Shown here: positions 52,434 to 61,067 of the stretch, in pieces
Layout: every line of letters starts with the position of its first letter
How positions within the stretch are numbered: position 1 is the first letter of the stretch
Source of the DNA: UBA7332 sp051652645
GTDB lineage: Bacteria > Bacteroidota > Bacteroidia > Bacteroidales > UBA7332
Length of the DNA: 64,000 bases
Reading direction: 5' to 3'
Assembly: GCA_051652645.1 (NCBI GenBank)
Contig: JBOFUP010000021.1
Location: 1 to 64,000 of the forward strand
The notes under the pieces: model-generated
Seen by the model: only the letters and a program-made list of their open reading frames with translations
The model's database searches: none
Told to the model about the DNA's origin: nothing
Made by a program: the position numbers and the translations under genes

Positions 52434-53489
52434 TATTTTCTGTTGATTGGTATTGAATACCTCACCTATCATAGGTATAACAACAGTCTCTATATCAAAT
52501 ACGTTGTTTAGAGGCTCGTACCAGGAGTGTTTGGCTAGTGCATACTTGCTGTTGTGTCCAGCAAATACCATCTTAGGCTTTAGGTTGTTGATGGCTTTTA
52601 TAAGATCTTCTGGCATCAAGTGAATCTGACTCCATGACTTATTGTACTGACCATTTTCCATGATTGCGATGTCGATGTTTGGAAATCTCTTAGCTATCTC
52701 CGCGAAGTGCTTGCCATATCCGCCATCACCACTTAGGTAGATGTTCTTATTTTTTCCTTCTATCATGAATGAAGCCCAAAGGGTTTGGTTTGACTTGAAT
52801 GTTCTACCGGAGAAGTGTCGTGCAGGGAGACAGTGTATGTTAACTGATTCAATAGGGGTGACACTCTCATTCCAATCCATCTCCACAATTTGATCTTTAC
52901 TATATCCCCAATGCTCAAAGTGTTCACCCACACCTAGAGGACATACAACCTTTGTCACTCTCGCTCTAAGTTTTGAAACAGTCTCATAGTCTAAGTGGTC
53001 CCAATGGTCATGGCTGATGAAAAGGATATCAATATATGGCATATCTTCAGCCTGATAGATGTCAGTGCCTTTGAATGGTTTATTGAACAGTGAAATAGGA
53101 GATGCTTGATCAAAAACTGGATCAACTAAGAATCTTTTACCAGAGCTTTGAATGAAGTATGATGAGTGACCGAACCATACAACTATCTCCTCTTCTATAT
53201 TTAGGCTGTGTAGGTCACTTTTAACTACTGTTACATTCTTGTTTGGTCTATTGTTGACTCTCTCTTCAAAAAAGAACTCATACATGAGTTGATATTTACT
53301 TATATCTCCTGTGAACTGTTCTGTTTCTTCTTGGTTGTGGAACTTCCCATCTTTATAGTTGGGTGATCTCTCAATTCTAGCTAATCTCTCCCCACTAGCA
53401 GCCCTACCAAACATTGGGAGACTCATATAGCAGTAGGTTATTATAGCAAAGGTGGTGATCGTAAGGATCGTAAAAAAAAGCATACGCAT
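52413..53489 (-). CDS. MBL-fold hydrolase, NAPE-PLD/UlaG-like
   Basis: Zinc metallo-hydrolase anchored by an N-terminal hydrophobic segment (LFFTILTITTFAIITYCYMS). The metal motif is FISHDHWDHLDYETV (HxHxDH). GHSSYFIQSSGKRFLVDPVF precedes it, LPARHFSGRTF carries the next His, YLSGDGGYGKHF supplies the bridging Asp, and FAGHNSKYALAKHSW the last His. GERLARIERSPNYKDGKF is a typical leader of bacterial NAPE-PLD-like proteins. The stop codon and last codons (ERERWW) lie in the shared terminator stem. The substrate is probably a phospholipid-like diester; unproven. Confidence 0.87.
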   Translation of the reverse strand: MRMLFFTILTITTFAIITYCYMSLPMFGRAASGERLARIERSPNYKDGKFHNQEETEQFTGDISKYQLMYEFFFEERVNNRPNKNVTVVKSDLHSLNIEEEIVVWFGHSSYFIQSSGKRFLVDPVFDQASPISLFNKPFKGTDIYQAEDMPYIDILFISHDHWDHLDYETVSKLRARVTKVVCPLGVGEHFEHWGYSKDQIVEMDWNESVTPIESVNIHCLPARHFSGRTFKSNQTLWASFMIEGKNKNIYLSGDGGYGKHFAEIAKRFPNIDIAIMENGQYNKSWSQIHLMPEDLIKAINNLKPKMVFAGHNSKYALAKHSWYEPLNNVFDIETVVIPMIGEVFNTNQQKIERERWW

Positions 53490-53508
53490 AGTTCAATTTA
53501 TTTTTTTG

Positions 53509-53516
53509 CAAAGATA
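53509..53516 (-). promoter_or_regulatory. -7 element TATCTTTG of the MBL-fold gene
   Basis: On the - strand TATCTTTG fits TAnnTTTG, ending about 20 bases before the start codon. No clear -33 box was seen. Confidence 0.45.
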
Positions 53517-53742
53517 GGAATTAACTTAAAGTGATGTGATTTTAAATTGTACACTTATTACATATACTCTATTCAGCTGTATTTGGATGATAAATATGTC
53601 GTTTATTAAACAAGAGGTTAGGGTATACTCCCAATGAATTTCGTTTTCAAATGCTTACTTGAATTATGGAAAGCATTACCTATTACACCTTACTCTAAAT
53701 TGTAATATTAAACACCGCATTTGAACTCAATTACTGATATAT
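53517..53742. other. AT-rich intergenic stretch, nothing recognised
   Basis: No ORF, hairpin or repeat was noted between the MBL-fold promoter and the purM terminator. Confidence 0.4.
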
Positions 53743-53783
53743 AAAAATCCCTCAACTCAAAAAAAAAGAGTTGAGGGATTTTT
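53743..53783 (-). terminator. rho-independent terminator of purM
   Basis: AAAAATCCCTCAACTC (53743-53758) pairs with GAGTTGAGGGATTTTT (53768-53783) around nine A. On the - strand a T run follows. It is 12 bases beyond the purM stop codon. Confidence 0.85.
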
Positions 53784-53794
53784 ATGTCTGCAAA

Positions 53795-54961
53795 TTAGTA
53801 AACAAAGCTACCAAATTCACTATTAATTATCAGTTCATTCTTTTCAGACTCTTCTACTCGGCCTACAATTTGAGCATCTATACCGAATGATTTAGAGATC
53901 TCAATTATACGATCAGCATTCTCCGGTGATAGGTAAATCTCCATACGGTGACCCATGTTGAATACTTTGTACATCTCTTTCCACTCAGTGTTTGACTGTT
54001 CTTGGATTAGGCGGAATAGTGGAGGAACAGGGAATAAGTTGTCCTTAATTACTCTAACTCCATCAACAAAGTGCATAACTTTTGTTTGAGCACCACCCGA
54101 ACAGTGAACCATACCGTGTATTTCAGAGCGAAGCTCGTCAAGTATCTGTTTGATTACCGGAGCATAGGTGCGTGTAGGTGAAAGTACTAATTTACCTGCA
54201 TCTATACCAAGTCCTTCAACCGAATCAGTTAGTTTTACTCCACCCGAATAGGCTAAATCAGTAGGGATATTCGAGTCAAAGCTCTCTGGGTACTTCTCAG
54301 CTAGGTAGTTTGCGAAAACATCATGACGTGCAGATGTTAATCCGTTACTACCCATGCCTCCGTTGTATTCCTTTTCATATGATGCTTGCCCATATGACGC
54401 AAGACCTACAATGACATCTCCTGGTCTTATGTTTGCATTGTCAATGACATCACTACGTTTCATTCTGCAAGTAACTGTGCTGTCAACGATAATAGTGCGT
54501 ACAACATCACCTACATCTGCAGTTTCACCTCCAGTGCTATATACATTAACACCCATTTGACGCAGATCAGCAAGAAGTTCCTCTGTTCCGTTTATGATAG
54601 CAGAGATAACTTCTCCTGGGATAAGATGTTTGTTACGACCAATAGTTGAAGAAACAAGAATGTTATCAACAGCACCAACGCAAAGAAGGTCATCAATATT
54701 CATTATCAATGCATCTTGAGCAATGCCTTTCCATACGGAAATATCTCCTGTTTCGCGCCAGTATAGGTATGCAAGAGAAGATTTAGTACCAGCTCCGTCT
54801 GCGTGCATAATATTGCACCATTCTGGATCGCCTCCTAGGATGTCTGGGATTATCTTGCAAAATGCTTTTGGATAGACTCCTTTGTCAATGTTCTTAATAG
54901 CGTTGTGTACGTCTTCTTTAGAAGCCGAAACGCCGCGCAAATTGTAACGTTGATCGCTCAT
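53795..54961 (-). CDS. purM: phosphoribosylformylglycinamidine cyclo-ligase (AIR synthase)
   Basis: Purine biosynthesis enzyme that closes the imidazole ring with ATP. The PurM fold is shown by IMHADGAGTKSSLAYLYWRE, ALIMNIDDLLCVGA, VYSTGGETADVGDVVRTIIV, IRPGDVIVGLASYGQASYEK and MVHCSGGAQTKVMHFVDGV. At 388 residues it is longer than E. coli PurM (345), as in other Bacteroidetes. It is a single-gene unit with its own terminator. Confidence 0.93.
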   Translation of the reverse strand: MSDQRYNLRGVSASKEDVHNAIKNIDKGVYPKAFCKIIPDILGGDPEWCNIMHADGAGTKSSLAYLYWRETGDISVWKGIAQDALIMNIDDLLCVGAVDNILVSSTIGRNKHLIPGEVISAIINGTEELLADLRQMGVNVYSTGGETADVGDVVRTIIVDSTVTCRMKRSDVIDNANIRPGDVIVGLASYGQASYEKEYNGGMGSNGLTSARHDVFANYLAEKYPESFDSNIPTDLAYSGGVKLTDSVEGLGIDAGKLVLSPTRTYAPVIKQILDELRSEIHGMVHCSGGAQTKVMHFVDGVRVIKDNLFPVPPLFRLIQEQSNTEWKEMYKVFNMGHRMEIYLSPENADRIIEISKSFGIDAQIVGRVEESEKNELIINSEFGSFVY

Positions 54962-55004
54962 GATGTAATAAGGGATATAATTTGTGGGTTCAAATAAGTT
55001 ATGG

Positions 55005-55012
55005 CAAAGATA
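55005..55012 (-). promoter_or_regulatory. -7 element TATCTTTG of purM, inside upstream terminator tail
   Basis: On the - strand TATCTTTG lies about 43 bases before the purM start codon and overlaps the T-rich tail of the terminator of the small lipoprotein gene. No clear -33 box. Confidence 0.42.
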
Positions 55013-55047
55013 AAAAAGAAGAGGATAAGACTAGGTCTCATCCTCTT
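55007..55047 (-). terminator. terminator of the small lipoprotein gene
   Basis: On the - strand AAGAGGATGAGAC and a near-complement ending TCTTATCCTCTT form a hairpin with one G-T type mismatch, followed by CTTTTTTATC. It lies 18 bases beyond the stop codon at 55065. Confidence 0.8.
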
Positions 55048-55064
55048 AAAATCTTTTCTGATAA

Positions 55065-55244
55065 TTACTGTGCAACAGCAACTGAATCAGTAGCAACTGA
55101 ATCAACAACAACTGAGTCAACAACTGTTTCGATAACTTCGATTGCAGTTGAGTCAACATTTGCAGCAGCTTCAGTTTTAGCACCACCGCAAGAAGCAAAT
55201 GATACAGCAACTACAGCAACAAAGAACAATACTAACTTTTTCAT
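55065..55244 (-). CDS. 59-residue lipoprotein rich in Val, Asp, Ser, Thr
   Basis: The product is MKKLVLFFVAVVAVSFASCG followed by 39 residues made almost wholly of A, V, T, D, S, E and I. Lipobox SFASC sets Cys19, so the mature lipoprotein has only about 41 residues. VDSV and TDSV units repeat near the C-terminus. It has its own -7 element and terminator, so it is a genuine gene. Similar tiny low-complexity lipoproteins are frequent in Bacteroidetes. Their role is unknown; an abundant surface or periplasmic spacer is a guess. Confidence 0.8.
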   Translation of the reverse strand: MKKLVLFFVAVVAVSFASCGGAKTEAAANVDSTAIEVIETVVDSVVVDSVATDSVAVAQ

Positions 55245-55296
55245 CTTAATAAGAAATTAAAAACGTTAAATCATATGTCGTTTCTGAACGACGGTA

Positions 55297-55304
55297 CAAA
55301 TGTA
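55297..55304 (-). promoter_or_regulatory. -7 element TACATTTG of the small lipoprotein gene
   Basis: On the - strand TACATTTG matches TAnnTTTG. It lies 53 bases before the start codon. A small hairpin (GTCGTT/AACGAC, 55277-55292) would be near the 5' end of the message. Confidence 0.5.
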
Positions 55305-55356
55305 TAGCATTTTTTAATATGTTGTCTCTTTAGATGCTTATTTTTGATAAAAAAAA

Positions 55357-57039
55357 TCACTTAGGATTTGATTGTCCTGAGGTGTTAGTATATAAGTATC
55401 TCTTAATGCTCTTTTTAGGTGTTTTTTCAAATTCGCTTGGATAAAGTTCAATAGCAGCAATCTGCTCGTAAGAAGCGACAATCTTATTGATATTCTTGCG
55501 ATTCTCCTCCATAACGGCAGGGATCTCTTCTTCGGCAAAATCTATACCTTCGAGTCCATCGTAGTCTGGATATACAAGAGCAATAAGTCGTCCGTTTCTT
55601 TCAATGACAAGACTCTCCATAACGCAAGGCATGTTGTTGAGTTTTGCTTCTATCTCTTCTGGGTAGATATTCTGTCCGCTAGCACTAAGTATCATATTCT
55701 TGTTTCGGCCGCGAATAAATATGTTTCCATTTTCATCTATCCTACCCATGTCTCCAGTGTATAACCAACCATCCTTAAGGATTTCATTGGTAGCATCAGG
55801 GTTTTTGTAGTATCCCATCATGACGTGCTCTCCACGAACGACAATCTCACCAATGCCAGTCTCTTCGTTTGCATTTACAATTTTAGCCTCCATATAGCCT
55901 TTAAGAATCTTTCCTGCTGATGAAGGAACAAATTCGCTAGCATGAGTATAGCTTATAAGAGGAGCACATTCAGTCATACCGTAACCCACAGTTAAAGGGA
56001 AGTTTATTCTAGTTAAGAACTCCTCAACCTCGCTGTTAAGTGGTGCACCACCAATGATTACTTGAGAGAATTCTCCACCAAAAGCTTGAACGAGGTTTTC
56101 ACGAATCTTATCATAGATTCTGTCGTTGATGAATGGTACATTAAGAAGTAGCTTAACGGCTTGTCTGCTAATCTTTGGAAGAATCTGTTTCTTATAGATT
56201 TTCTCAAGGATTAGAGGTACCATACATATCATATTGGGTCTAACCTCGGAGAATGCCTTTAGTAGAATTTTTGGGGTAGGAATCATACTCAACATAGTAA
56301 TATGCGCCCCTGAAACAATAGGAGTAAGGAAGTCAAAAGCACATCCATATGCGTGAGCCAAAGGCAAAAAACATAGACATCTAGATCCCCTTTGATATAA
56401 TCCTGACTTTTTCCCAAATACAGAGTTTCCTGCAAGGTTATTAGCCGATAACATTACACCTTTTGAGAATCCAGTAGTTCCTGAAGTGTAACTTATTAGA
56501 GCTAGCTCTTTGTTGCTACGTTTTGCATATTTGATATCCTTTGAACTGTACCCATTAGGATATTTATGTTTGAAGCGATCGCTCCATGATAACATAAACT
56601 TCTGAATCTTTTCACCATCTCGCTGATATATACATCTAAAGTCAGAAAGAGAGAAGACCCCTCTAATGCTAGGAAGTTTCTCTTCTTCTAGATTTTCCCA
56701 TATATTGTCTGCTGTAAAGAGTAGCGTAGAGTCTGAGTGACTTACAATATGATGTATATCATTTGGATTAAAGTCTGGAAGTATCGGAACTATAACAGCT
56801 CCATATGTAATAGCAGCCATGTAAACCACACACCAATTGGCAGTGTTGCGACCTATTAGGGATATCTTGTCACCTTGTTTAATCCTACACTCCTCGAAAA
56901 GAAGGTGTAACTTTGCTATTTGCTGAGCAGATTGACCATATGTAAGAGTATATTTATCAACGTAGTCCGTCAATGCATTAAGCTCCCAATTGGATTTAAA
57001 TGTCTCTTCAAATAGATGAATAAAGTTTTCTTGAATCAT
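55357..57039 (-). CDS. AMP-binding long-chain acyl-CoA ligase-like protein
   Basis: Adenylate-forming enzyme that activates fatty acids (or similar acids) with ATP and CoA. Motifs: LALISYTSGTTGFSKGVMLS (P-loop-like A3), FPLTVGYGMTECAPLIS (A5), GWLYTGDMGRIDENGNIFIR (A7), GRNKNMILSASGQNIYPEEI (A8), and FEKTPKKSIKRYLY with the A10 Lys. I start at MIQENFIHLFEETF (57039), the usual family start, rather than the ATG 15 codons earlier at 57084. It has 560 residues, no membrane segment and stands alone. Confidence 0.9.
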   Translation of the reverse strand: MIQENFIHLFEETFKSNWELNALTDYVDKYTLTYGQSAQQIAKLHLLFEECRIKQGDKISLIGRNTANWCVVYMAAITYGAVIVPILPDFNPNDIHHIVSHSDSTLLFTADNIWENLEEEKLPSIRGVFSLSDFRCIYQRDGEKIQKFMLSWSDRFKHKYPNGYSSKDIKYAKRSNKELALISYTSGTTGFSKGVMLSANNLAGNSVFGKKSGLYQRGSRCLCFLPLAHAYGCAFDFLTPIVSGAHITMLSMIPTPKILLKAFSEVRPNMICMVPLILEKIYKKQILPKISRQAVKLLLNVPFINDRIYDKIRENLVQAFGGEFSQVIIGGAPLNSEVEEFLTRINFPLTVGYGMTECAPLISYTHASEFVPSSAGKILKGYMEAKIVNANEETGIGEIVVRGEHVMMGYYKNPDATNEILKDGWLYTGDMGRIDENGNIFIRGRNKNMILSASGQNIYPEEIEAKLNNMPCVMESLVIERNGRLIALVYPDYDGLEGIDFAEEEIPAVMEENRKNINKIVASYEQIAAIELYPSEFEKTPKKSIKRYLYTNTSGQSNPK

Positions 57040-57130
57040 ATCACAATTAATTGATTTCGGCGTAAAATTACCATTTATGTGCACAAATGCAAAGGATTTG
57101 TGTATAAACGCATATCAAAGATTGATTCTA

Positions 57131-57162
57131 TTTGTTTAATTGCGAAAAAAGTATCTACTTTG
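57131..57162 (+). promoter_or_regulatory. candidate promoter of ssb
   Basis: TTTG at 57131-57134 and TACTTTG at 57156-57162 resemble the -33 and -7 elements, but the -7 box lacks one base and the spacing is 21. It lies 86 bases before ssb. Confidence 0.3.
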
Positions 57163-57247
57163 TAAATGTCTTAAATGGCGTTGATGCATTGCGTATGTTT
57201 ATGTCATTTTGAGCATGTTGTAATTAATAAACTAATCCGTATAGTAT

Positions 57248-57724
57248 ATGTCAGTAAACAAGGTTATTCTAATAGGTAATGTAGGTAAAGATCCAGAGGT
57301 TCGTTACTTAGATTCTGGTGTTGCTGTGGCACAATTTTCTCTAGCAACTTCTGAAAGAGGTTATACGAATAGTCAAGGTATTCAAGTTCCAGATAGAACA
57401 GAGTGGCACAATATAGTATTGTGGCGCGGGTTGGCTGATATTGCAGAGAAATATGTTCGTAAAGGTTCAAAGATATATCTAGAGGGAAAGATTCGTACTA
57501 GAACTTATGAAGATCAAGCAGGAGTAAGGCGTTATGTTACTGAAATTTTTGGTGATAATCTTGAGCTTCTAGATAGGAGAGAGAGTCAACCACAAGCAGA
57601 CTCAGGTGTAGCTTCAGCTCAGCAAGGTTATACCTCAGCTCCTACTTCGGCAAAAGCTCAGTCAACGCCTATATCAACTCTTGGATCAAATGATCCAGCG
57701 GCAGAAGACGATTTACCTTTCTAA
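57248..57724 (+). CDS. ssb: single-stranded DNA-binding protein
   Basis: Binds single-stranded DNA in replication and repair. The OB-fold begins MSVNKVILIGNVGKDPEVRY and holds TEWHNIVLWRGLADIAEKYV and GSKIYLEGKIRTRTYEDQ. A flexible Ser/Ala/Gln-rich linker (about 115-148) leads to the acidic tail AAEDDLPF that binds partner proteins. 158 residues. It is followed by gldE, the usual order in Bacteroidales. Confidence 0.96.
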   Translation: MSVNKVILIGNVGKDPEVRYLDSGVAVAQFSLATSERGYTNSQGIQVPDRTEWHNIVLWRGLADIAEKYVRKGSKIYLEGKIRTRTYEDQAGVRRYVTEIFGDNLELLDRRESQPQADSGVASAQQGYTSAPTSAKAQSTPISTLGSNDPAAEDDLPF

Positions 57725-57735
57725 TTAACATGTAG

Positions 57736-57780
57736 AGCAAGTAGTTTGTATAATGTTGTGTATTATATAAACTACTTGCT
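57736..57780 (+). terminator. hairpin after ssb
   Basis: AGCAAGTAGTTT (57736-57747) pairs with AAACTACTTGCT (57769-57780), with further ATAAT/ATTAT pairing inside. No strong T run follows, so it may only attenuate transcription into gldE. Confidence 0.5.
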
Positions 57781-57806
57781 ATTGTAGAATTAAATTAAAA
57801 AACTGA

Positions 57807-59126
57807 TTGGACTCAGATACTATCACGAGCCTTTGGGGCTCTATGCATATTTTAAAACCGTCTTGGGGTGCAATACTCTCAGGAGGTTTAGCTATTCTTC
57901 TACTTGGAGGTTCAGGCTTTATCTCAGCCTCCGAAATAGCATTCTTCTCACTTGGTCCCAATGATATGAAGGAGGTTAATAGTGAGAAGGACTCTAGTGA
58001 TCGTTATATTATAGAGTTGCTAAAGCGAACAGATAAGCTATTAGCAACGATACTCATTGCCAATAATTTTGTCAATGTGGCTGTTGTAATGCTTTTGAAT
58101 CACTTCTTCCTTTCGACTGTTACATTTGGAGACTCATTTCTTCTACAGTTTATATTCCAAACAGTTGTCTTGACTTTTCTTCTTCTTCTATTCGGGGAGA
58201 TAATGCCCAAAATATATGCAACAAATAACTCTTTGGCATTTGCTCGACGTTCAGCTGGGGTGTTGACTTTTCTGCAGGTTATGTTTAAGCCTATCTCATC
58301 CGTTTTAGTTGCTTCGACTGCAATGGTTAATAAGAGTATAGTGAAGAAGAATATTAATATTTCTATGGATGAGTTATCTCATGCTTTGGAGTTAACTTCT
58401 CATGAGATAAAAGAGGAGAAGGATATTCTTGAGGGTATTATAAACTTTGGAGATAAAATAGCTAGTGAGGTTATGACTTCAAGAATTGATATGTGTGCTT
58501 TAGAGACTAGTGTCTCTTTTGGTGAGGTGATAAGCTTTATCAAGCGAGTAGGTTTCTCTAGAATACCTATCTATGAGTCTACTCAGGATACAATAAAAGG
58601 ATTGCTGTATATTAAAGATCTTCTTCCTTATATTGATAGCCCTGACGATTTTAAGTGGCAAACTCTTATTCGTCCCGCATATTTTGTTCCAGAGACGAAG
58701 AAGATTGATACTCTTCTCGAGGAGTTTCAAGCTCAGAAGATACATATGGCTGTTGTAGTGGATGAGTATGGAGGAACGGCTGGGATTATTACTCTAGAGG
58801 ATGTGTTGGAGGAGATAGTAGGGGAGATAAGTGATGAGTTTGATGTTGATGAACAGTCATTTGTCAAGATAGATGATAATACCTATATTTTTGAAGCCAA
58901 AATACTTCTCTCTGATTTCTTCAAGATAACATCATTGGATGAGAGAGAGTTTGAAACTGCAGTTGGAGAAGCTGATACCTTAGCAGGTTTTATTCTTGAG
59001 TTAAAAGGTGAATTTCCAACTCGTAAAGAGATAATAAGATATGAAAAGTGTCTTTTTCAAATCATAGAGATGGATAAAAGGCGAATAGTGAGAGTGAAGT
59101 TTACCTATGACACATCAGCCGAGTAA
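57807..59126 (+). CDS. gldE: gliding-motility-associated protein GldE (CNNM/CorC family)
   Basis: Membrane protein with a DUF21 helical domain (about 20-200), two CBS domains (about 205-330; MTSRIDMCALETSVSFGEVI and VVDEYGGTAGIITLEDVLEE) and a CorC_HlyC domain (about 345-430). The family is linked to gliding and T9SS function in Flavobacteria and to metal transport elsewhere. I keep the TTG start at 57807 because MDSDTITSL is the usual GldE N-terminus; the next ATG (57843) would lose it. A phosphopantetheinyl transferase gene follows, as is usual. Confidence 0.88.
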   Translation: MDSDTITSLWGSMHILKPSWGAILSGGLAILLLGGSGFISASEIAFFSLGPNDMKEVNSEKDSSDRYIIELLKRTDKLLATILIANNFVNVAVVMLLNHFFLSTVTFGDSFLLQFIFQTVVLTFLLLLFGEIMPKIYATNNSLAFARRSAGVLTFLQVMFKPISSVLVASTAMVNKSIVKKNINISMDELSHALELTSHEIKEEKDILEGIINFGDKIASEVMTSRIDMCALETSVSFGEVISFIKRVGFSRIPIYESTQDTIKGLLYIKDLLPYIDSPDDFKWQTLIRPAYFVPETKKIDTLLEEFQAQKIHMAVVVDEYGGTAGIITLEDVLEEIVGEISDEFDVDEQSFVKIDDNTYIFEAKILLSDFFKITSLDEREFETAVGEADTLAGFILELKGEFPTRKEIIRYEKCLFQIIEMDKRRIVRVKFTYDTSAE

Positions 59127-59138
59127 ATGTTATGAATT

Positions 59139-59777
59139 ATGCCAATAGTAAATGAGTGTAAGTCTGATAGATACTATTGGGCTGTTTGGGAGATAAAAGA
59201 GTCAGAGCAGGAGATGTTGCAAATGCTCACTCAGGAGCATCTATTTAAAGATCAGCTCTCTAATATAAAAGCAAAGAGTAGGCGGGTTGAATTTTTAGCC
59301 GTTAGGTTATTGCTGTTTAATATGGTTGGGAAGCAGCTTCGTATAGATTACCAAGATGATGGTAAACCATTTTCCTCAGCTTTAGGACGAACTATCTCTA
59401 TTACTCACACTCGCTCTAAATTTGTATCAATATTAATATCAGATGAGCCAATTTGTGGGATAGATATTGAGTTGAATAGCCGACAGGTCTCTAATATTAG
59501 ATCTAGATTTATATCATATAATGAAGAGTCATTCTTAAATGAGGAAAATCATCAGGAGCAGCTATTGCTTATATGGTCAGCAAAGGAGTCTCTCTTTAAA
59601 TCCATTCCTGGGAGTTCTATTGATTTCATTGATCACTTAGAGGTTATGCCCTTTGAGTTGTCTGACCAAGGGCGTTTCGAAGCCAGAGAGTATTATACAA
59701 AAGAGCAATTTAGATTTTGTGTCGATTATATAAATTGTAGTGATTACATATTAACCGTAGCTATGCGCTTGGAATAA
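59139..59777 (+). CDS. 4'-phosphopantetheinyl transferase, Sfp type
   Basis: Transfers phosphopantetheine from CoA to a carrier-protein Ser. The core is ICGIDIELNSRQVSNIRSRF and LLLIWSAKESLFKSIPG, the two magnesium-binding motifs (Asp/Glu and WxxKE). 212 residues. It starts 12 bases after gldE, a pairing typical of Bacteroidales. Substrate is probably the acyl carrier protein. Confidence 0.9.
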   Translation: MPIVNECKSDRYYWAVWEIKESEQEMLQMLTQEHLFKDQLSNIKAKSRRVEFLAVRLLLFNMVGKQLRIDYQDDGKPFSSALGRTISITHTRSKFVSILISDEPICGIDIELNSRQVSNIRSRFISYNEESFLNEENHQEQLLLIWSAKESLFKSIPGSSIDFIDHLEVMPFELSDQGRFEAREYYTKEQFRFCVDYINCSDYILTVAMRLE

Positions 59778-59798
59778 AAATGAGGAGTGTAATAAATA

Positions 59799-61010
59799 AT
59801 GAGTCAGATGATAAGATATTCTAGGTTAATAAAGAGTACTGTTGTAGTGTTATTGGCATTGTTTGCATCAGTTCAGCTCTTCGCCTACCCTAAACTCAGC
59901 GAAAAAAGTAAGGTTACTCTTCTTACAGAGAGTGGTGGACAAGAAGTATATGCCTTGTGGGGACATACTGCCCTAAGGGTTTGTGACGACTCTTTAGGTA
60001 TAGATGATGTATTCAATTATGGAATATTTGATTTTAATAGCTCAAATTTTGCATGGAGATTTGCCCTTGGAGAGACTGACTATATTCTTGGGGTGAATGA
60101 TATGAATCAGTTATATATTAGTGCAATAGCAAGAGGATTGGGTATGGTTGAGCAAACCCTTAATCTTAATATTGGTGAGAGGCAGAGATTGTGGGAAGCA
60201 CTTCTGAATAATGCACGCAAGGAGAATAGGACTTATCGGTATAGTTTTCTTGATGATAATTGTGTGACAAGACCTCTTGAGATGCTTGAGAGATCCTTGG
60301 ATGCTCCTCTTGTATTTAGAGATACTGTCCCAACTGGGGGTACATTTCGCCAGATGATTCATGCTACAACTTCGGATTTTCCTTGGCTTAAACTTGGAAT
60401 AGACCTAGTGCTCGGGGAGCCATTAGACAAGTCAGTGACCTATAGAGACGAGTTTTTTCTCCCTGTATATCTAATGAAATCTTTAGATTCAGCTTATGTT
60501 GGTATGGGAGATGTTCGCCCTATTGTATCTAAGCGAGAGCAGTTAGTGGATGGTGATACAGACCAAGAGGAGGAATCCTCTTTTCCAAAACCATTAGTTG
60601 TTATATCAATCTTTACAATAATATGGTTATTCGTTACACGTATATCATATTTTGAAAGTAGGCCTATGCAGGTATGGCAAGATGTTCTTTTCTTCCTCCC
60701 GTATGGTGTGGTCGGATTGATAATTTCATTTGTCTCTTTTATATCGACACATCCTGCAACCTTTCCTAATTGGAATATTTTAGTGTTTAATCCACTTCAG
60801 TTGATATATGCACTTCTGCTTTTTATTCCTTTTGTATCATCACGTAGAACAATATTTCATTGTGTGAATTTATTATTAGTGGTTGTGTTCTTTGCTATAT
60901 ATCCATTTACTGGACAGACTTTTCCTTCAGAAACGCTAATATTAGGAATCTTATCAGTAATAAGATCTTTAGTTTGGATAAAAAAGGGGCGATTTAGTTG
61001 TTTGAAGTAG
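59799..61010 (+). CDS. DUF4105 membrane protein
   Basis: A signal peptide or first helix (VVLLALFASVQLFAYPK) precedes a periplasmic DUF4105 domain (about 30-230): ESGGQEVYALWGHTALRV, FNYGIFDFNSSNFAWRFALG and SFLDDNCVTRPLEMLE with a conserved Asn-Cys. Four or more hydrophobic helices fill the C-terminal 130 residues. The domain resembles the Lnb N-terminal periplasmic family. A Cys/His hydrolase fold is possible, but the activity is unknown. Confidence 0.82.
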   Translation: MSQMIRYSRLIKSTVVVLLALFASVQLFAYPKLSEKSKVTLLTESGGQEVYALWGHTALRVCDDSLGIDDVFNYGIFDFNSSNFAWRFALGETDYILGVNDMNQLYISAIARGLGMVEQTLNLNIGERQRLWEALLNNARKENRTYRYSFLDDNCVTRPLEMLERSLDAPLVFRDTVPTGGTFRQMIHATTSDFPWLKLGIDLVLGEPLDKSVTYRDEFFLPVYLMKSLDSAYVGMGDVRPIVSKREQLVDGDTDQEEESSFPKPLVVISIFTIIWLFVTRISYFESRPMQVWQDVLFFLPYGVVGLIISFVSFISTHPATFPNWNILVFNPLQLIYALLLFIPFVSSRRTIFHCVNLLLVVVFFAIYPFTGQTFPSETLILGILSVIRSLVWIKKGRFSCLK

Positions 61011-61067
61011 AGAATAACACGATATTTGTAGTAATAATAATAGATGATTAAATAATCACGATTAGAG

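Noticed and set aside
54982..55260. 92-codon + strand ORF rich in Thr/Ala/Val
   Set aside because: Antisense shadow of the 59-residue lipoprotein gene, which has a lipobox, promoter and terminator on the - strand.
57040..57084. Upstream ATG for the acyl-CoA ligase
   Set aside because: The 15 extra residues precede the usual MIQENF family start.
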